64,000 bases of DNA, from positions 28,868,501 to 28,932,500 of the forward strand of contig NC_086187.1 of the NCBI RefSeq assembly GCF_023053635.1. The letters are read 5' to 3'. The notes beneath the pieces were generated by a model. That model worked only from the letters and a program-made list of their open reading frames with translations, was not told where the DNA came from and ran no database searches. This document shows positions 1 through 12,700 of this stretch, piece by piece. Position 1 is the first letter of the stretch. Each line of letters starts with the position of its first letter. The stretch is from Elgaria multicarinata webbii. Its lineage: Eukaryota > Chordata > Lepidosauria > Squamata > Anguidae. Made by a program: the position numbers and the translations under genes.

Positions 1-1000
1 TTAGTACAGCTTCTCTCTTTTGGGTAAAGCAATATTAAAACAATGAACCCACGGTATTTTAAGTGGCTATGAATGCCCTGGCGCAGGGGCGGAGGGAGTA
101 GAAATTCTAGCTAGGGATTCCTCCTTTCAAAACAAACAAAAAAACTTAAATGGTTCTAATTCTCTGCTATGATTAGAAATTCTTATTAACAGTTTACATG
201 AAATGGTTTTCTCTGCCATGGCCCGAATGGACTCAGTGAAAAATTAGCTATGTCGTGCAGGTTCAGGATGTTCTTCCCAGACCCAAAAGTTGTGTGGTTG
301 AATATTCTGCTAGAACTTTGGAAGAAACCATGGATGAAGGGTATCTTTCCAGCCTGGATGTTGGGTGACAACAGTCAGAGTTGTGATTCCTTCATCAATA
401 GACCTTATTGTCTTTCCATTTTGGCAAAAGAAGGTCATTCACCAAAGATGCTCAGCGACCCCTCCATGCACCTGCTTTTTCTCTTCCCACAGTTGACCAG
501 TGCTGTCTCCAAGATGTGTCCAAGACCACTAAGCTTTGAAGTTCAGTTTTCCTGTTAGAGACATTTCCTTAGAAATGCTCACTGGCTTTTGTAATTCAGT
601 CCAGTCCAAATATCGGAGAGTCAATCGCTTTGTTACGATAGCACCTGTAAGAATTTCTAAGAAAAAAAACTTGTCTAATACTATATTTACAAAAACCAGC
701 CTCTATTTGCCTGTGAATTGCATCAGGAGACTTTTTTGCTATACGAATCTCTGGAGGCATTTTTGTGATGTGTGGATATATGCACAGTCCTTGCTTGAAG
801 TATGGAATGTTTTACAAGTTTTATAATTCTTAAATGTTTGCAAAGGCCTTGTTGCAATGGGCCTCATTAATATTTTTAATAAAAAATCTTATGTGTTGTA
901 TTTATGTGTTGTCCAACTTTGTTTTATTATTAACTTTATTAATAAAGGCCTTATAACAGCAGCAGCAGCAACATGTCAGGCTTTGCACTAATAAAACCTT
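1..1000 (+). other. Possible 3' UTR end of an upstream + strand gene
   Basis: AT-rich stretch without a convincing coding exon. Three canonical AATAAA signals occur on the + strand at 878-883, 941-946 and 990-995, each followed by T/GT-rich DNA, as at the end of a long vertebrate 3' UTR. In human, ADCY9 lies upstream of CREBBP on the same strand, so its 3' UTR is the obvious candidate, but this is inference from synteny only and no ADCY9 coding sequence is in view. Confidence 0.35.
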
Positions 1001-1321
1001 ATTCAGCATCCCGAGTCCATTCTCTCCTCTTTGGGTTCACCTGGGATGTTCACCTGTCTTTGCACCTTCCTCACCAGATGGCAGTACAGAGATACGCCTT
1101 GGAAAGGGTTGCAGGTTTTGTCCACCAGATGGCAGCAGAGGAGGGCAGGAAGAGAAACCGTTCTTGCGTGGGCTGCCTGGAGGACACTCCCTCCCTCCCG
1201 CAGCAGCTTGTTCCTCAATTCCGACAAGGAAGGTAAGACTGATCTCCACCTGGCAGCTTTGCTGCAGGCTTGTGAGCCTCTGAGGAGGCCGTTGGGGGAG
1301 GAAAACAGTGCTACTGACAAG

Positions 1322-1793
1322 GGCTCCTAGGCTTGGGACCGCAATACCTGACGGAACGCCTCCCCCGACATGAACCGACCCGTACACTGCGCTCAACATC
1401 TAAGGTCCTCCTCCGAGTGCCTACTCCGAGGGAAGCTCGGAGGATGGCAACAAGGGAGAGGGCCTTCTCAGTGGTGGCCCCCCCAATTCTGGAATGATCT
1501 CCACGATGAGGCTCACCTGGTGCCAACATTGTTATCTTTTCGGCGCCAGGTCAAGACTTTTCTCTTCTCCCGGGCATTTTAACAGCATTTAACAACATAT
1601 GCTTGAGTTTGTTTGTTTTTAACGGACCCCAGAACTGTTGTTTTTAAATGGATACTGTTTTATACTGTTGTTTTTATATTTTTTAATGGTTTTAAATTTT
1701 GTATACTTTTTTAATGTCCACTGTTTTTAACTTTTGTAAACCGCCCAGAGAGCTTTGGCTCTGGGGCCGTATATAAATTAAATAAATAAAGGG
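1322..1793 (+). mobile_element. L2-like LINE 3' end
   Basis: Decayed C-terminal reverse-transcriptase ORF end (translation resembles LGPQYLTERL ... RRMATRERAFSVV, a common L2 pattern), then a T-rich 3' UTR and the tail block with 'accgcccagagagctttggc' followed by short AAT repeats. The same tail recurs many times in the window. The family call rests on the ORF pattern and is not a database match. Confidence 0.65.
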
Positions 1794-1799
1794 CAGAAT

Positions 1800-2221
1800 C
1801 TAACGTAATGGGTCTACTCTTAGTAGGACTTACATTCTCTCCACTCTCCCAGGCCCTGTCTTCACAGCACTGAGTTGGTGCCACGTTCCCACAAGACCCC
1901 GGGGTTTATGGAAAACGTAATGACTATGAATTAGGAAATAAAAAATCTAAGTTATTCTTACGAACTACATCCGACAGGAACAGACTGAGCTGGCCACCAG
2001 GAGGGCGGTCTTTCCATAGATGGGAGGGTTAGGAGATGGCAGCAGAGGGAAGTCCTGAAAGCAGGCCAAGAGGGTTTAGTCTGCTGCAGCCACCTAAGTG
2101 CAGGTGCGGCGCGTCCTGCTTCCTCTCCAGAGACCGGCTCAGGTGTGGGTGTGTTTTCATTAGCCTCTAAAAAGACCAAGGGAAGGGAGTGGGCAGACCT
2201 CCAAAGGGAGGGAGTTCAAAA
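1800..2221. other. Intergenic stretch without recognised features
   Basis: No exon, repeat family or RNA gene recognised between two L2-like tails. Confidence 0.4.
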
Positions 2222-2322
2222 GTGAACCGCCCAGAGAGCTCTGGCTATTGGGTGGTATAGAAATGTAATAAATAAATAAACAAACAAACAAACAAACAAA
2301 CAAATAAAAAAAATAAAATAAA
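2222..2322 (+). mobile_element. L2-like LINE tail with (AAAC)n microsatellite
   Basis: Tail block 'gaaccgcccagagagctctg' followed by AATA and then AAAC repeats. Only the last part of the element is present. Confidence 0.6.
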
Positions 2323-2737
2323 AGTCTGGGTGCCACCCCCAAGAAAGCCCTACCAAGCACATTCCGGGTGTGTGTGTGTGTGTAATACAGAGTAGGGCCT
2401 TGCTGCCAGTTAAGAGCAGTGGGTGAGCAGGATCAAGGTGTGTGTGCGCATGTGTGAGCATACCACGATCTTGGGCAGGGACTACTTGCACCAGGTCTCC
2501 CCTCCCATGGCCATCTCCAAGCATCTCAGTGGCCGTTCGGAAAGGCGATACATTTCTGCTGATCATCTGGAGAATGATGTAAACAAGCAAGCAGTCTTCA
2601 CTTGCCCTGTGCCCAGGACCAGAGGTGGCGTTAATAGCATGCCTCTGAACGCTGCTTGCGGTGGGTGGGTGAATAGAGGACTGTGACTCCCAGGCTTTGC
2701 CTCCGGGCTTTGCGTAAGCGTGGAGTTCATCACTGTG

Positions 2738-2816
2738 GAAAAGAGAACGCTGGGCTAGCAGGGCCTTGGGTCTGATCCAGTACAGCTACCGCTTGGCTGT
2801 GGCCGTTCTTATAGCA
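2738..2816 (+). mobile_element. CR1-like LINE tail fragment
   Basis: Short stretch containing 'gctgggctagcagggccttg' and 'ggtctgatccagtacagcta' and ending in 'gttcttatag'. It matches the tail of the longer copies at 5217 and 12868. Confidence 0.45.
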
Positions 2817-2894
2817 CCAGTGCATTCCCACTGCTAGTCAGCTTCATGTCCCCACCTGCACCTGAGTCCTACATGTGCTCACACGGCAGTCAAT

Positions 2895-3132
2895 TTTTTG
2901 ACCTTTTTATTCTCCCAAGCATTTTTAACATTCCAGTTTTTAGTTTTGCTGTTTTAAATCTGCTATTGCATTTTAAATCTCTGCACGACTGCTAGGTTTT
3001 TACTCCGGCGGCACTTTTATGCTGCAGTTTTAAGCCATTATATTTTATATTGCAGTTTATGGTGGTTTTAATTTTTGTGAACCGCCCAGAGAGCTTCCGC
3101 TATTGGGCGGAATAGAAATGTAATAAATAAAA
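2895..3132 (+). mobile_element. L2-like LINE 3' UTR and tail
   Basis: T-rich 3' UTR beginning 'caagcatttttaacattcc' and ending in the 'accgcccagagagcttccgc' tail block and AAT repeats. The orientation is the same as the copy at 1322. Confidence 0.6.
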
Positions 3133-3975
3133 TACGCCATCGATAGAATTTCAGAGTCCACTGGGCTTAGTCCCAAGTAAGTAGGCTGCAATCCTATGAG
3201 CTTGCACAGTCACGAATAACCCCAGGTGCGCTCAGAGGGGCTAACTCCCAACACGCAGAAGTCTGGAACAAGATTTTGGGTGGAAGCAGACATGAAGCGG
3301 AAGACCTACAAGGTATTTTTGTTCTACTTTAAGGCAGCCGTGGGCTGAGCGGCACCAACTGCACGCACAGCGCCTGCTTTCCATGCAGGAGGTCCAGGCA
3401 GCATCTCCAGGTAAGGCTGGTAAAGAATCCCCGCCTGGAGAGCCGCTGCTGCCAGTCCGTGTCGACAGTATGGAGCTAGGCTGGTCTGGCTCCGTAGAAG
3501 GCTGCTTCGGGGGCCAGCTGCCCGGCACCGTAGCTGCGTCCGCCTGGCCAGGAGCCTCCTCTTGCCTGCTGCCCCTCCCTGGTCTCCCACCAGCCCACAG
3601 GAGCTGCCCGGCCGCCCTGGGGTGGGGTGTCCCGGGAGGGCAGCGGACCCCTGCTGCCGCCCTTCTCCAAAGCCTCCAGTAGGGGGCGGGGGGCGCCTTC
3701 CCCGCTCACCTGCCTCCAGCCGAGGAGCGCCGCCCCGCCCCCCGTCCCGCCCCGCCCCTCGGCCTCCTGCGGTGCAGCTCCGCTCGCGCCCCGGCAGAGG
3801 CGCACCCAGACTCGGCACGGGCCGCCGCGCTCGTGCTTTTCCGCCGGCGGCGGCGGCCGAAGAGGCGCGTCCCTGCGCGGTGACGCAAGCGCGCACGCCC
3901 CGCCCGGCCCCGCCCCTTCGTCTCTGGAAAAGAGAAGAGAAAAAAAACTTTTTTTTTTTTTAATTGAGGAATCAA

Positions 3976-3992
3976 CAGCCGCCATCTTGTCG
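3976..3992 (+). promoter_or_regulatory. YY1-type element near the CREBBP start site
   Basis: Contains GCCGCCATCTTG at 3978-3989, a match to the YY1 consensus. From memory, the 5' part of the human CREBBP transcript has the same block, so transcription probably starts close to here. The start site itself is inferred. Confidence 0.55.
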
Positions 3993-4339
3993 CGGAGCCG
4001 GAGCGCGTCGCGGGCGAGAGCCGGGCCGGGGCGAGGCGAGGCGAGGCGAGGCGCGGCGGGGCAGGACGGGAGCCGAGGCGCGGCGGCCACGACCACGACC
4101 ACGACCACGACGACGCAGGGTGGGGACGCCGCCGCCGCGGGACGGCCCACCGAGCCCCTCGCAGCCGCCGCCGCCGCCGCCTCCGGGACGTGAGGAGCCG
4201 CCGCCGCCGCCGCTGCTGAGGGGCCGCCGAGGCCGCCGCCCGCCCGGCTCCCCCCCGCGGGCCGGTCAGCTGGCCGCGCCGGGCCCGGGACGAAGCGCCG
4301 CGCCGGGCGGGAGGGTCGGCCGGGCGTCGAGCGGGCCCG

Positions 4340-4371
<32 letters not shown>

Positions 4372-4614
4372 CCGGGGGGGGCGCTCTGACTGACTGACTG
4401 ACGGGCGGCCCGGCGGCCCACGAGCCCAGCCGAGCCCAGCGGAGCCCAGCGGAGCGGGGCGGCCCAGCGCCATCCGGGCACCTCCGCCAGGGGGAGGGGC
4501 GCCGGCGCCCTGCTCGGAGGCGCCCGCCCGCCCGCCCGCTCCGGCCTGCCGCCCGCCCGCCTGCCTGCCTGCTGGGCCCGGACCGCGGCCTGCTCGCCCG
4601 CCTGCCCGCCGGAC

Positions 4615-4659
4615 ATGGGGGAGCCGGGGCCGCCGGCGCAGGCGGCCATGAAGCGCTGA
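4615..4659 (+). CDS. Upstream ORF in the CREBBP leader (14 codons)
   Basis: ATG at 4615 has G at -3 and G at +4, a strong start context. It reads MGEPGPPAQAAMKR and stops at TGA 4657-4659, about 270 nt before the CBP start. A second in-frame ATG lies at 4648. Such an ORF could lower or regulate CBP translation; the peptide itself is probably irrelevant. Confidence 0.35.
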   Translation: MGEPGPPAQAAMKR

Positions 4660-4927
4660 GCGGCACTGCCGGCCGCAGGCCGCCCAGCCTCCCGGCCGCC
4701 AGCACCGCCACGGCGGCGGCGGCGGCGACGCGGAAGGGGTGGCTGGCGGAGCGCGGAGCCCCGGCGGAGCAGGAGCAGGAGGAGGAGGAAGAAGAAGAAG
4801 AAGAAGGGGAAGACGACGGGGAGGCGGCGGCTGCGGAGGAGGAGGAGGAGGAGGCGGCGGCGGCAGCACCGGCAGCAGCAGCAGCAGCAGCGAGCCCGCC
4901 CGGCCGCGGCCGGAGCAGGGGTTGGCC

Positions 4928-5012
4928 ATGGCGGAGAACCTGCTGGACGGGCCGCCCAACGCCAAGCGGGCCAAGCTCAACTCGCCCAGCTTCTCCACCC
5001 CCGACACCACAG
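4928..5012 (+). CDS. CREBBP: CREBBP exon 1 coding part
   Basis: Encodes [17 protein letters not shown] and the next residues to DTT, including the basic KRAK nuclear signal. It ends in phase 1 before GTGAGC; the split Asp codon is completed by exon 2. Confidence 0.95.
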
Positions 5013-8000
5013 GTGAGCCGACGCCGACGCCGCCTCCCCCGGCCGGGCCAGGGCCTGCGGCGCCCCCTTGGGAGGTCTCCGCGGGCCCCGTCGGTGGGGC
5101 GGGAGCGGGGTGGGAGGAGAGAGCGAGCGAGCCAGCCTGGCGGTGGCGGCGGCGGCCTGTCAGGTGTGCCGGGCCCTGGAAGGGGCAGAGCCGTGGGGCC
5201 ACGAGACGTGGCCGTGGCTTTAAAAGGGAGCTGGAAGAGGAGAAGCCCATCTCCGTGGCTGCTAGTCCTGATGGCGGTGCGCGACCTCCGGGCTCCCAGG
5301 CAGGACGCCTGTGTGCACCAGTCGCTGGGGAACATGGGTGGGCGGGTGACTGTGGCACCGGGTCCTGCCTTGTGGGTCCCTGGTCAACAGCTGGCCGGCC
5401 CCTGTGTGAACAGAGTGCTGGGCTAGGTGGACCCTTGGTCTGACCCAGCATCAGGGCACTTCTGATGTTCTCATGAGCTCCCTGCCTGCTGCTTTTCCTC
5501 TGAAAAGGCCGGCCCCAGGCAAGCTTGGCCTGCTGGCTGGCTACCTCGGAAGCAGAGAGGGTCAGTGCACTTGGCCAGGAGGGATTCAGCTTTTCTGTGA
5601 TGACTTCTCCACCCTACTGTTAGCGCTTTTGCTGCCTTGTCACTTGCCTCTTCTGCAGTAAAACAAGGCTTTCAGTCATTCTAGCCACTACGCTAAAGGT
5701 CCTGGTTTTCTTGAATTAGTCCATATTCTTGGTAGCCACCTATGGACAGGTAAGCCCTTGAGAGAGCAGGTGTTTGCTGAGGGACCTGAGGCACAGGACA
5801 GTTGCAATCCACCCTCAAGAACATCAGAAGAGCCCTGAAGCTGGATCAGACCCAGGGCCCATGTAGTCCAGCACTATGTCTTCACAGTGGCCAACCAGCT
5901 GACCAGGGACCCACAAAGCAGCGCATGAGTGTAACAGCACCCTCCCACCCACGTTCCCCAGCAACTGCCTTGGATGCTGGAGGTAGCATAGAGTCATCAG
6001 GACTAGTAGCCATTGATAAGGGTTCTCTTACACGAATTTGGCCAGTCCCCTTTTAAACCCATCCAAAATGGTCCATCCAAAATGGACATTTTTTTTTCCT
6101 GTAGAGCATTGCTGGTGTGGACCATGTAATTTTGTTCCACAAAGTTTGCTTATGTTCTGTGTCTGGAGATGAGGAGCTCAGATATCATTCAGCTTTTAGT
6201 GGCTTCTTTGTGAGCTTGTAGTCCACACATTGCCTCAGTGGATGGTTTAAATAACCCGAGGTAATTGGTATATATCAACTAGTATACAGGAATGATGGCT
6301 GTTACTGTAATACAGAGGAAGAAGGTTGTGTCCAAATGGTCACCCACGTTTCCTCTGAGATTCCCTCTCAGAATCTTGCCTCCAAACAACTTTCTAAACT
6401 TGGGACTTTGGTGGTGGGAGGCGGTGCATGAGGGCAGCTTCAGGTTTTTTCTAGAACGTTAAGTATTCCGGAGCATCTCTAGAGACAGTGTTACTGGAAG
6501 TAACGCTGTGGGCATGTCAAAATAACTAATAAAGTCCATAACATTTCTTTGGCACATGCTGTTCACTTCTCACCCTTGTACCCATGAAACACCTGTGCAG
6601 TTCTCTTCTTACAAACTGCTAAGCAGATGTCAATGCCGTCTGTACAAGAGTTAACTGTTAATTATGAAATCCCAGGTAACGGGCTAGTTTGTGAACTGCC
6701 CAGAGAGCTTCGGCTATTGGGCAGTATAAAAATGTAATAAATAAATAAATAAATAAATAAGCTGAAATACGAGGTTTGAATGGAGCAGTGGTTTACCTGA
6801 GGTGTTCCTCTGGGTGGACTTTACTTTTAATGGCTGAAGGAGTTTTAGTAAATTGTTTCCCCCATACATGGTAGTATAGAGAGCTGTGGCAGTTCGTGAG
6901 ATCCCTGCTCCATATTCAAGTAATGTGGCTTTTCAGAAGCCCCCCAAATGCATGGAAATATATTCCTCACCACAATTGTAATAACCAGCATAACTCTCAA
7001 TAACTCTTAGATGTAGATGCAGCTTGCTATTTATTTATTTATTAATGTATTTAATAGATTTATATCTCTCTGGACATATTTAAAAATATTGGCAGTTATG
7101 TTCAAACTGGCAAACTCTGGTTTGTGGTTGAGATGTCATCTTGGTTGAGATGTCGCTGCAGCCTCTTATACCTGGTAAACTTATTTTGGTTTGAAGAGGG
7201 TTTGCAAACCATGGCCTGTGCTGACTGTGACGTGATGTGTTCTCTGAATTGACAAACCATATTTACATCTGCTGCTGTGCTTCTGGAGTCCCGTTAACTA
7301 GAGATGGAAAAGTGAAGCAAATGGGAAAGGAAAACCAGCAAAGCACCTCTACTCTAGACCATGGTTTTGCCTCCATGTTTGGAAGTTCAAGCCCATGGGC
7401 TAGCTTCTGAAGAATGCTGGGGTCTGTTGGATTAAGTAGAGTCAAAAGTAGCGTTTACAGTATAAATGGAGGTAACTTGCTTTGTCCATGTAGGACTTAG
7501 GCAATTTTTCTTTTCTGGTATGATGGCAGATAACACAACATTATAGTCTGTTGTGCTGTGCACAAATAATGATGTTAAAAAGTGGAAGAATCCAAAGAAT
7601 CAGGCTGTCCAGCTCAGCAGAATGCTCTGCACTTCAGAAGTATCCCTGTGGGGACCCACTTGGAAGTTTTTTACATTGAGGTGATGACGTTAACTGTTCA
7701 AAGTACATTTTTTCTACTGGCAATTTTTTTTCATGTAAAAATCAAGTTGATTTGATTTGTATCCCACCCTTATACCAAGAAAAATGGCACCAAAGGCGGT
7801 TTACAATCATAAATAAAACCTGATAAAACAATAAAACCATGCATTAAAATACAATAAAAACTGAGCAACAACAGAATAAAGACAGCGCCCAATCCAGCAG
7901 ACCTGCTTACATGCCCATCAGCCTCCTTGAAAGACAGCAGAGAATACTTTGTTTAAATCGATGAGTGCTGCTTCTTTCCTTGATAGTTCTGTTTCTTTTG

Positions 8001-9705
8001 TGATTTTGTGGAAAGTACGCCCGCTCGTTCCATTTTTATCACACCCTTCCTCTCCTCGTATCAGTCCCACTGTCCATCCGCTCCACTGGCTCTCAAGGTT
8101 AACATACAGATTTAAACCCTCTCTGCAGTACTTCAGTTGTAAGAGGAGGTTGGGTTGGAATTAACAAGCCTTGTGCATGTGGGAGCTACGTTCAAATTCT
8201 TTGCTATGGGACAGGAAAATGTTTTACAAATGGTTATTAATGATCTTGTTTCTCAGTCATACTTCAGTAGAGATTGTAAAGGGAGGACAATGTTACGATT
8301 TTTCCCCCTTGCTCCTGCATGTGCACAATTCACTGGAATGTCATTTCTTGACTACAATGTACTTTTGCTTTAGGCTGAATTTAAGCCATATGGTGCATGG
8401 GACTACTGAACAAAGTATTGCTATATAGCAGGGCTTCGCGTTTTATCTGTTTGTGAGGTAGAGGCGCTGTAGCCCTTGAGTACAGTTGCACAGGGGTTGT
8501 CTTGTGCCAATAGTTCTTAAGCAGCTGCATCAAGCAATGAATTAACTGGGTATGAATGCTTTGTGTCTTATATCAACCTCTGTTAACTTTGCAGATTTTG
8601 GAAATTTCTTTGATTTGGAAAATGATCTTCCTGATGAGCTGATTCCTAACGGAGAGCTGAATCTTTTAAACAGCAGTGGGAACCTTGTTCCGGATGCAGC
8701 TTCCAAACACAAGCAACTTTCCAAACTTCTGAGGGAAGGCAGTGGGTCTTCAGTCAACCCAGGACATGGGAGCGTGAACTCCAGCAGCCCTGTCCCACAA
8801 GGTGTCAATAGCCAAGTCCAAGGGCAGCCAAACAGCGTGAATATTGGCAGCCTCGGTGTGATGGGCACGAGCCCCTTAAACCAGGGAGACGCTGCTGCAG
8901 CAAGTCTGGCCAAGCAGGCCGCCAGCACATCGGGGCCCAGCACCCCGGCCGCTCAAGCCCTGAACTCTCAAGCACAAAAACAGGTGGGGATGGTGACGGG
9001 CAGCCCTGCAGCCTCCCAGGCAGGAGCTGGGATATGTATGAACACTGGCTTCAACCAACCACATCCGGGTCTTCTCAATAGTAACTCAGGCCACACTTTA
9101 ATGAACCAGGCCCAGCAAGGACAAGGGCAGGTAATGAACGGATCCCTTGGGGCAGCTGGAAGAGGACGCGGCGCCGGAATACAGTATTCTACCCCCACCA
9201 TGCAGGGAAATGCAAGCAGTGTGCTGGCAGAGCCCTTGGCACAAGTGACTCCTCAAATGACCGGTCACACAGGCATGAACACGGCCCAGGCGGGAGCCAT
9301 GGCAGCAAAAGTATGTGGTGATCACTTTCATTCAGATAGTTTTGTTAACGTGTCTTTCGAACTCCTCTCAAGAGTGTTGAAGGCATTTGCGTCCTTGGGT
9401 CTTTACATAACTGATTTCCATAAACATCTATCAGGATTTCTGTGAAAAGAAGTGTCATTGAATTGTTTAGCCTGAGAGTAGGGAACCTGGTGTTTCCAAA
9501 TGTATTGAACGACAAGTCCCATAATCTCTGAACATTGGCCATGCCAATGTAGGTCCAAACATTTGGAGGGACGAGGATGCCTCTTCCTGGAGTAATCCAT
9601 AGAGGAATTAGCTAGTAACCTTTAGTCATTAAATGTTTGGTTGAAATCTTCCATGTGTGTCTCTACAGCTTACATATTATACCTGGCATATTATTCATAT
9701 TACTG

Positions 9706-9764
<59 letters not shown>

Positions 9765-12700
9765 AATTATTGTTCCCAGCTTTACAGCTCAGACTGCTCT
9801 CTGAGTCTTGGTTGAGATGTCGCTGCAGCCTCCCATACCTGGTAAACTTCTTTTTCTGAAACTGCACTTAATAATTTCAGGCGTAATGTTGTAAATGTTC
9901 GGTGTAAGAAATCTCTTATTCTGTGGCTGTTAATGAAAGGTTTTTGTTGAAGTGCTGCCACTGGCAAGGCAGAAGGAAGAGTTGAATAGATCGGAAACTT
10001 GTAAGCCTGGCTGAATGAATGGGGTAGAGCAGCCTCTGGGAGGGGACAGGACGCTCCAGACCAACCAGAGCATTCCTTCAAGATGTGTTGAGAATCGGGT
10101 TGTCGCAGCTGAGGGATAAAGTGTTAATATCCACTTACATGGGGTCGGTGTGTGCGAGTGTGAGTACGCAGCAGTGTGGTTGTAGAAGACAAAGAGAGCA
10201 TAACAGCAGGTGGGTTATCTTGGCTTCAGAGGTTCTAGGAAATAGTCAAGTGGATTGTTCTTAAAACCAAGAAGCCCCAGTGGGTCACAAAAGAGTTAGT
10301 TCTTAGGTGTAACAGGCCATAAGGGAATGCCATTTCACTGCCATTTGGTTTTCATGTGGGATTAAAAGTTTTGGCTTCGGGAGATCAAATGAATGTGGCA
10401 GAAATTAGTGCGTGCTGCTGGTGGAAGTAGTGACCTGGTGCCCTTCTCACCCAAAGGGAAATATTTAGTTGTCTCTTCTGCCCAGTTGTAGCTGTTGGTC
10501 AGCAACTAGTTTTACTGGCAGGCCGCTTTGATGGTGGTGTATGACCCAATTCCCCACCCCCACCCCGCACCTTAGCTTGCTTTCATGACCAACCTCTCAA
10601 ATACATGCAGGACCAGAGGAAGAAAGGCTACCCAGCCTTCCTCAACCTGGGGCGCTCCAGATGTGTTGGACTACAACTCCCAGAATGCCCCAGCCGCTGG
10701 CTGGGGCATTCTGGGAGATGCAGTCCAACACATCTGGAGCGTCCCAGGTTGAGGAAGGCTGGGATACCTCCTTTTGTTCGTGGGCTCCTCCCTGTCTCCC
10801 ATAAGACACATTAGCCTCTGGGAAGGAAAGGGAAAGAGCTGGGGCTGGATTTGACCTAAAGTACCCCCATCCTCCATGTCATTTGACCTGTCACATGGCG
10901 GGAGGTATATTGTGCTTTGGGATAAGTCCAGTAATGGTCAGCAACTGCCCTCAAATGCGTTCAGATCTTCATTCCATATACCAAGGGAGCAGAGGGCATC
11001 TTCCTTTTCTCAATGGGCAACAAAAGAAAAGTTGTAGCAATGTGTTAGGTTGCTTAAGCCAGTGGCAGAATTACGGTGTGTTAGTACCTGGGCCAGATCC
11101 AGACCCCTGAAGGACGGAGCTGCTTAGTGACCAACCTAGAGGCAAATAGTGGATTGCTGCTGACCATGGTGAGGTAGGCTCCCTCTTTTGTGTTAAACAG
11201 GGGAGTGGAATCTATTCAAGGACACGCATCCAGCAACGGAATGAAGTCATGCATGAAGTTCTCACAGATGTGAGAAATTCATGCAAGTTAGAGCTGCTTC
11301 ACAGTGATACTTCTTTCTGCTTGGGTGCGCATGCGCATGGGGACGCAGGGCGCTGCCTTACTCCCAAGCCAGACCCTTGGTGCACCTAGCTCAGCGTTGT
11401 CTACAGCAGGGTTGCAGCAACTCAAGCCCAGGGACTAAGTCCAGGTCTCTGAGGGTCCCAGTCAGCCCTCCGGGCTTCCCCAGAAGGTCACACTCCTGAC
11501 CCACTGGTCCCACTCCATTTTCCCTCTCCATTTTCCTGGTGTTTGTGTAGTTCTCTCCCCCCCCCCAATTCTGAAAGACCAAACTCCCTCTCCTAAGGCT
11601 TAGTAGTGACTGGCGGGAAGAGCTTCATGCTAAAATGTGGTGGTATTTTTTGGCCCCACCCCTTCTTCCTTTGGCCCCGCCCACCACTGGACCGTGGCCC
11701 CCCCGGGAGCTTCCCTGGAATGGAATTGTGGCCCTTTGGCTGACCGAGGTCCTTCACCCCTGCCTGGTCCACACTGACAGCTGGCGGCTCTCCAAGGATC
11801 CAGGCAGGGGTCTTCCCAGGGGGTTGAACCTGGGACCTGTTTCTTTCGGAGTCGGTGCCCTTCCCCAACATACACCACTTGTGATCAGTGGTTGAGCACT
11901 TAGAGCATTATGTTCACCTATGGTAGCGTCCATAAGCATAGGTGTCTTGATTTCACATAATTCAACAGAATTCGCAGCATCAGGAGCAGGAGCATTTTTA
12001 TTTGTAAATAAGAAAGCTGTCGGTGTCTCAAAAAGTAGATTAGTCAAATCACCCTAAACAGTAGATGCCAGCCAAGTGGAATTCCTGAATATTAAAAGTC
12101 AGGGCAAATATTTGTGAAGAACTGGGCATGTAATGTTACCAGATTCGTCTGTGACACAGTTGAGAGTAGAACTCTTCAGCCTGGTCTCATCTAGGAGTTT
12201 AAGGCAACTATCCTCTGCCCAAGCTGAGCTTTGAGAAGCAGTTTGTCTCGGCTTGCAAATGCGCACTGGCTTTATGGCAGCGGTCCGTGTGTGTGCTCCC
12301 TTCACAGCATCTGTTGCTTAGTTACAGCTTACGCTTCCTCTTTGCTAGTTGTAACACAGTTTTCAGACTCCTGTCCCTAGAATTCTAGACATTTAGCTGT
12401 AAGTACATCAGCAGGCATGCTTAGATCTTACTGCAGAAACAAATGTAGCTAGTTTGCGGGAGCTACTGTTTGTTTTTATATATACACTACAGAATTCGTC
12501 TTTAGGTAGATTATAATTCTCCAAAATATTATGAAACCTTGTGAAATTGTAGGGGGGAAAGCGAGTAAGAGGGGCCATGATGCCTGGTGTGGAGAAAGTG
12601 ACCAGGGAGAAGTTTTTTCTCCCTTTCTCATAATACTAGAACCTGACAGGGTCATCCCATGAAGCTGAATGTTGGCAGAGTCAGGAGACAAAAAAAAGAA

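Larger units (their letters stand above)
3960..4927 (+). other. CREBBP: CREBBP 5' UTR, repeat-rich
   Basis: Presumed non-coding leader in front of the ATG at 4928. It holds several short tandem repeats: GCGAG units at 4031-4050, CCACGA units near 4088-4112, eight GCCT units at 4339-4370, TGAC units near 4386-4402, a GGA/GAA-rich block at 4770-4860 and six CAG units at 4873-4890. A 14-codon upstream ORF lies at 4615-4659. Confidence 0.6.
3560..5170. promoter_or_regulatory. CREBBP: CREBBP CpG-island promoter and first exon region
   Basis: Very GC- and CpG-rich segment surrounding the predicted start of CREBBP. A TGACGCAA element resembling a CRE lies near 3880, and GC boxes are frequent upstream of 3900. 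There is no TATA box at a sensible distance, which fits a broad housekeeping promoter. Exact borders are estimated by eye. Confidence 0.75.
6063..8594. other. Remainder of CREBBP intron 1
   Basis: Mostly single-copy-looking AT-rich DNA with only small repeat pieces: an L2-like tail at 6688-6763 and a reverse repeat fragment at 7733-7880. No exon, RNA gene or further promoter recognised. Confidence 0.5.

Noticed and set aside
3476-5335. Long - strand open frame of 619 codons over the CREBBP promoter
   Set aside because: GC-rich low-complexity translation (Ser, Arg, Pro runs) opposite a CpG island; stop codons are rare by composition and no family is recognisable.
3706-5451. Second long - strand open frame of 581 codons over the same island
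   Set aside because: Same compositional artefact; its Pro/Gln/Arg repeats mirror the tandem repeats of the 5' UTR.
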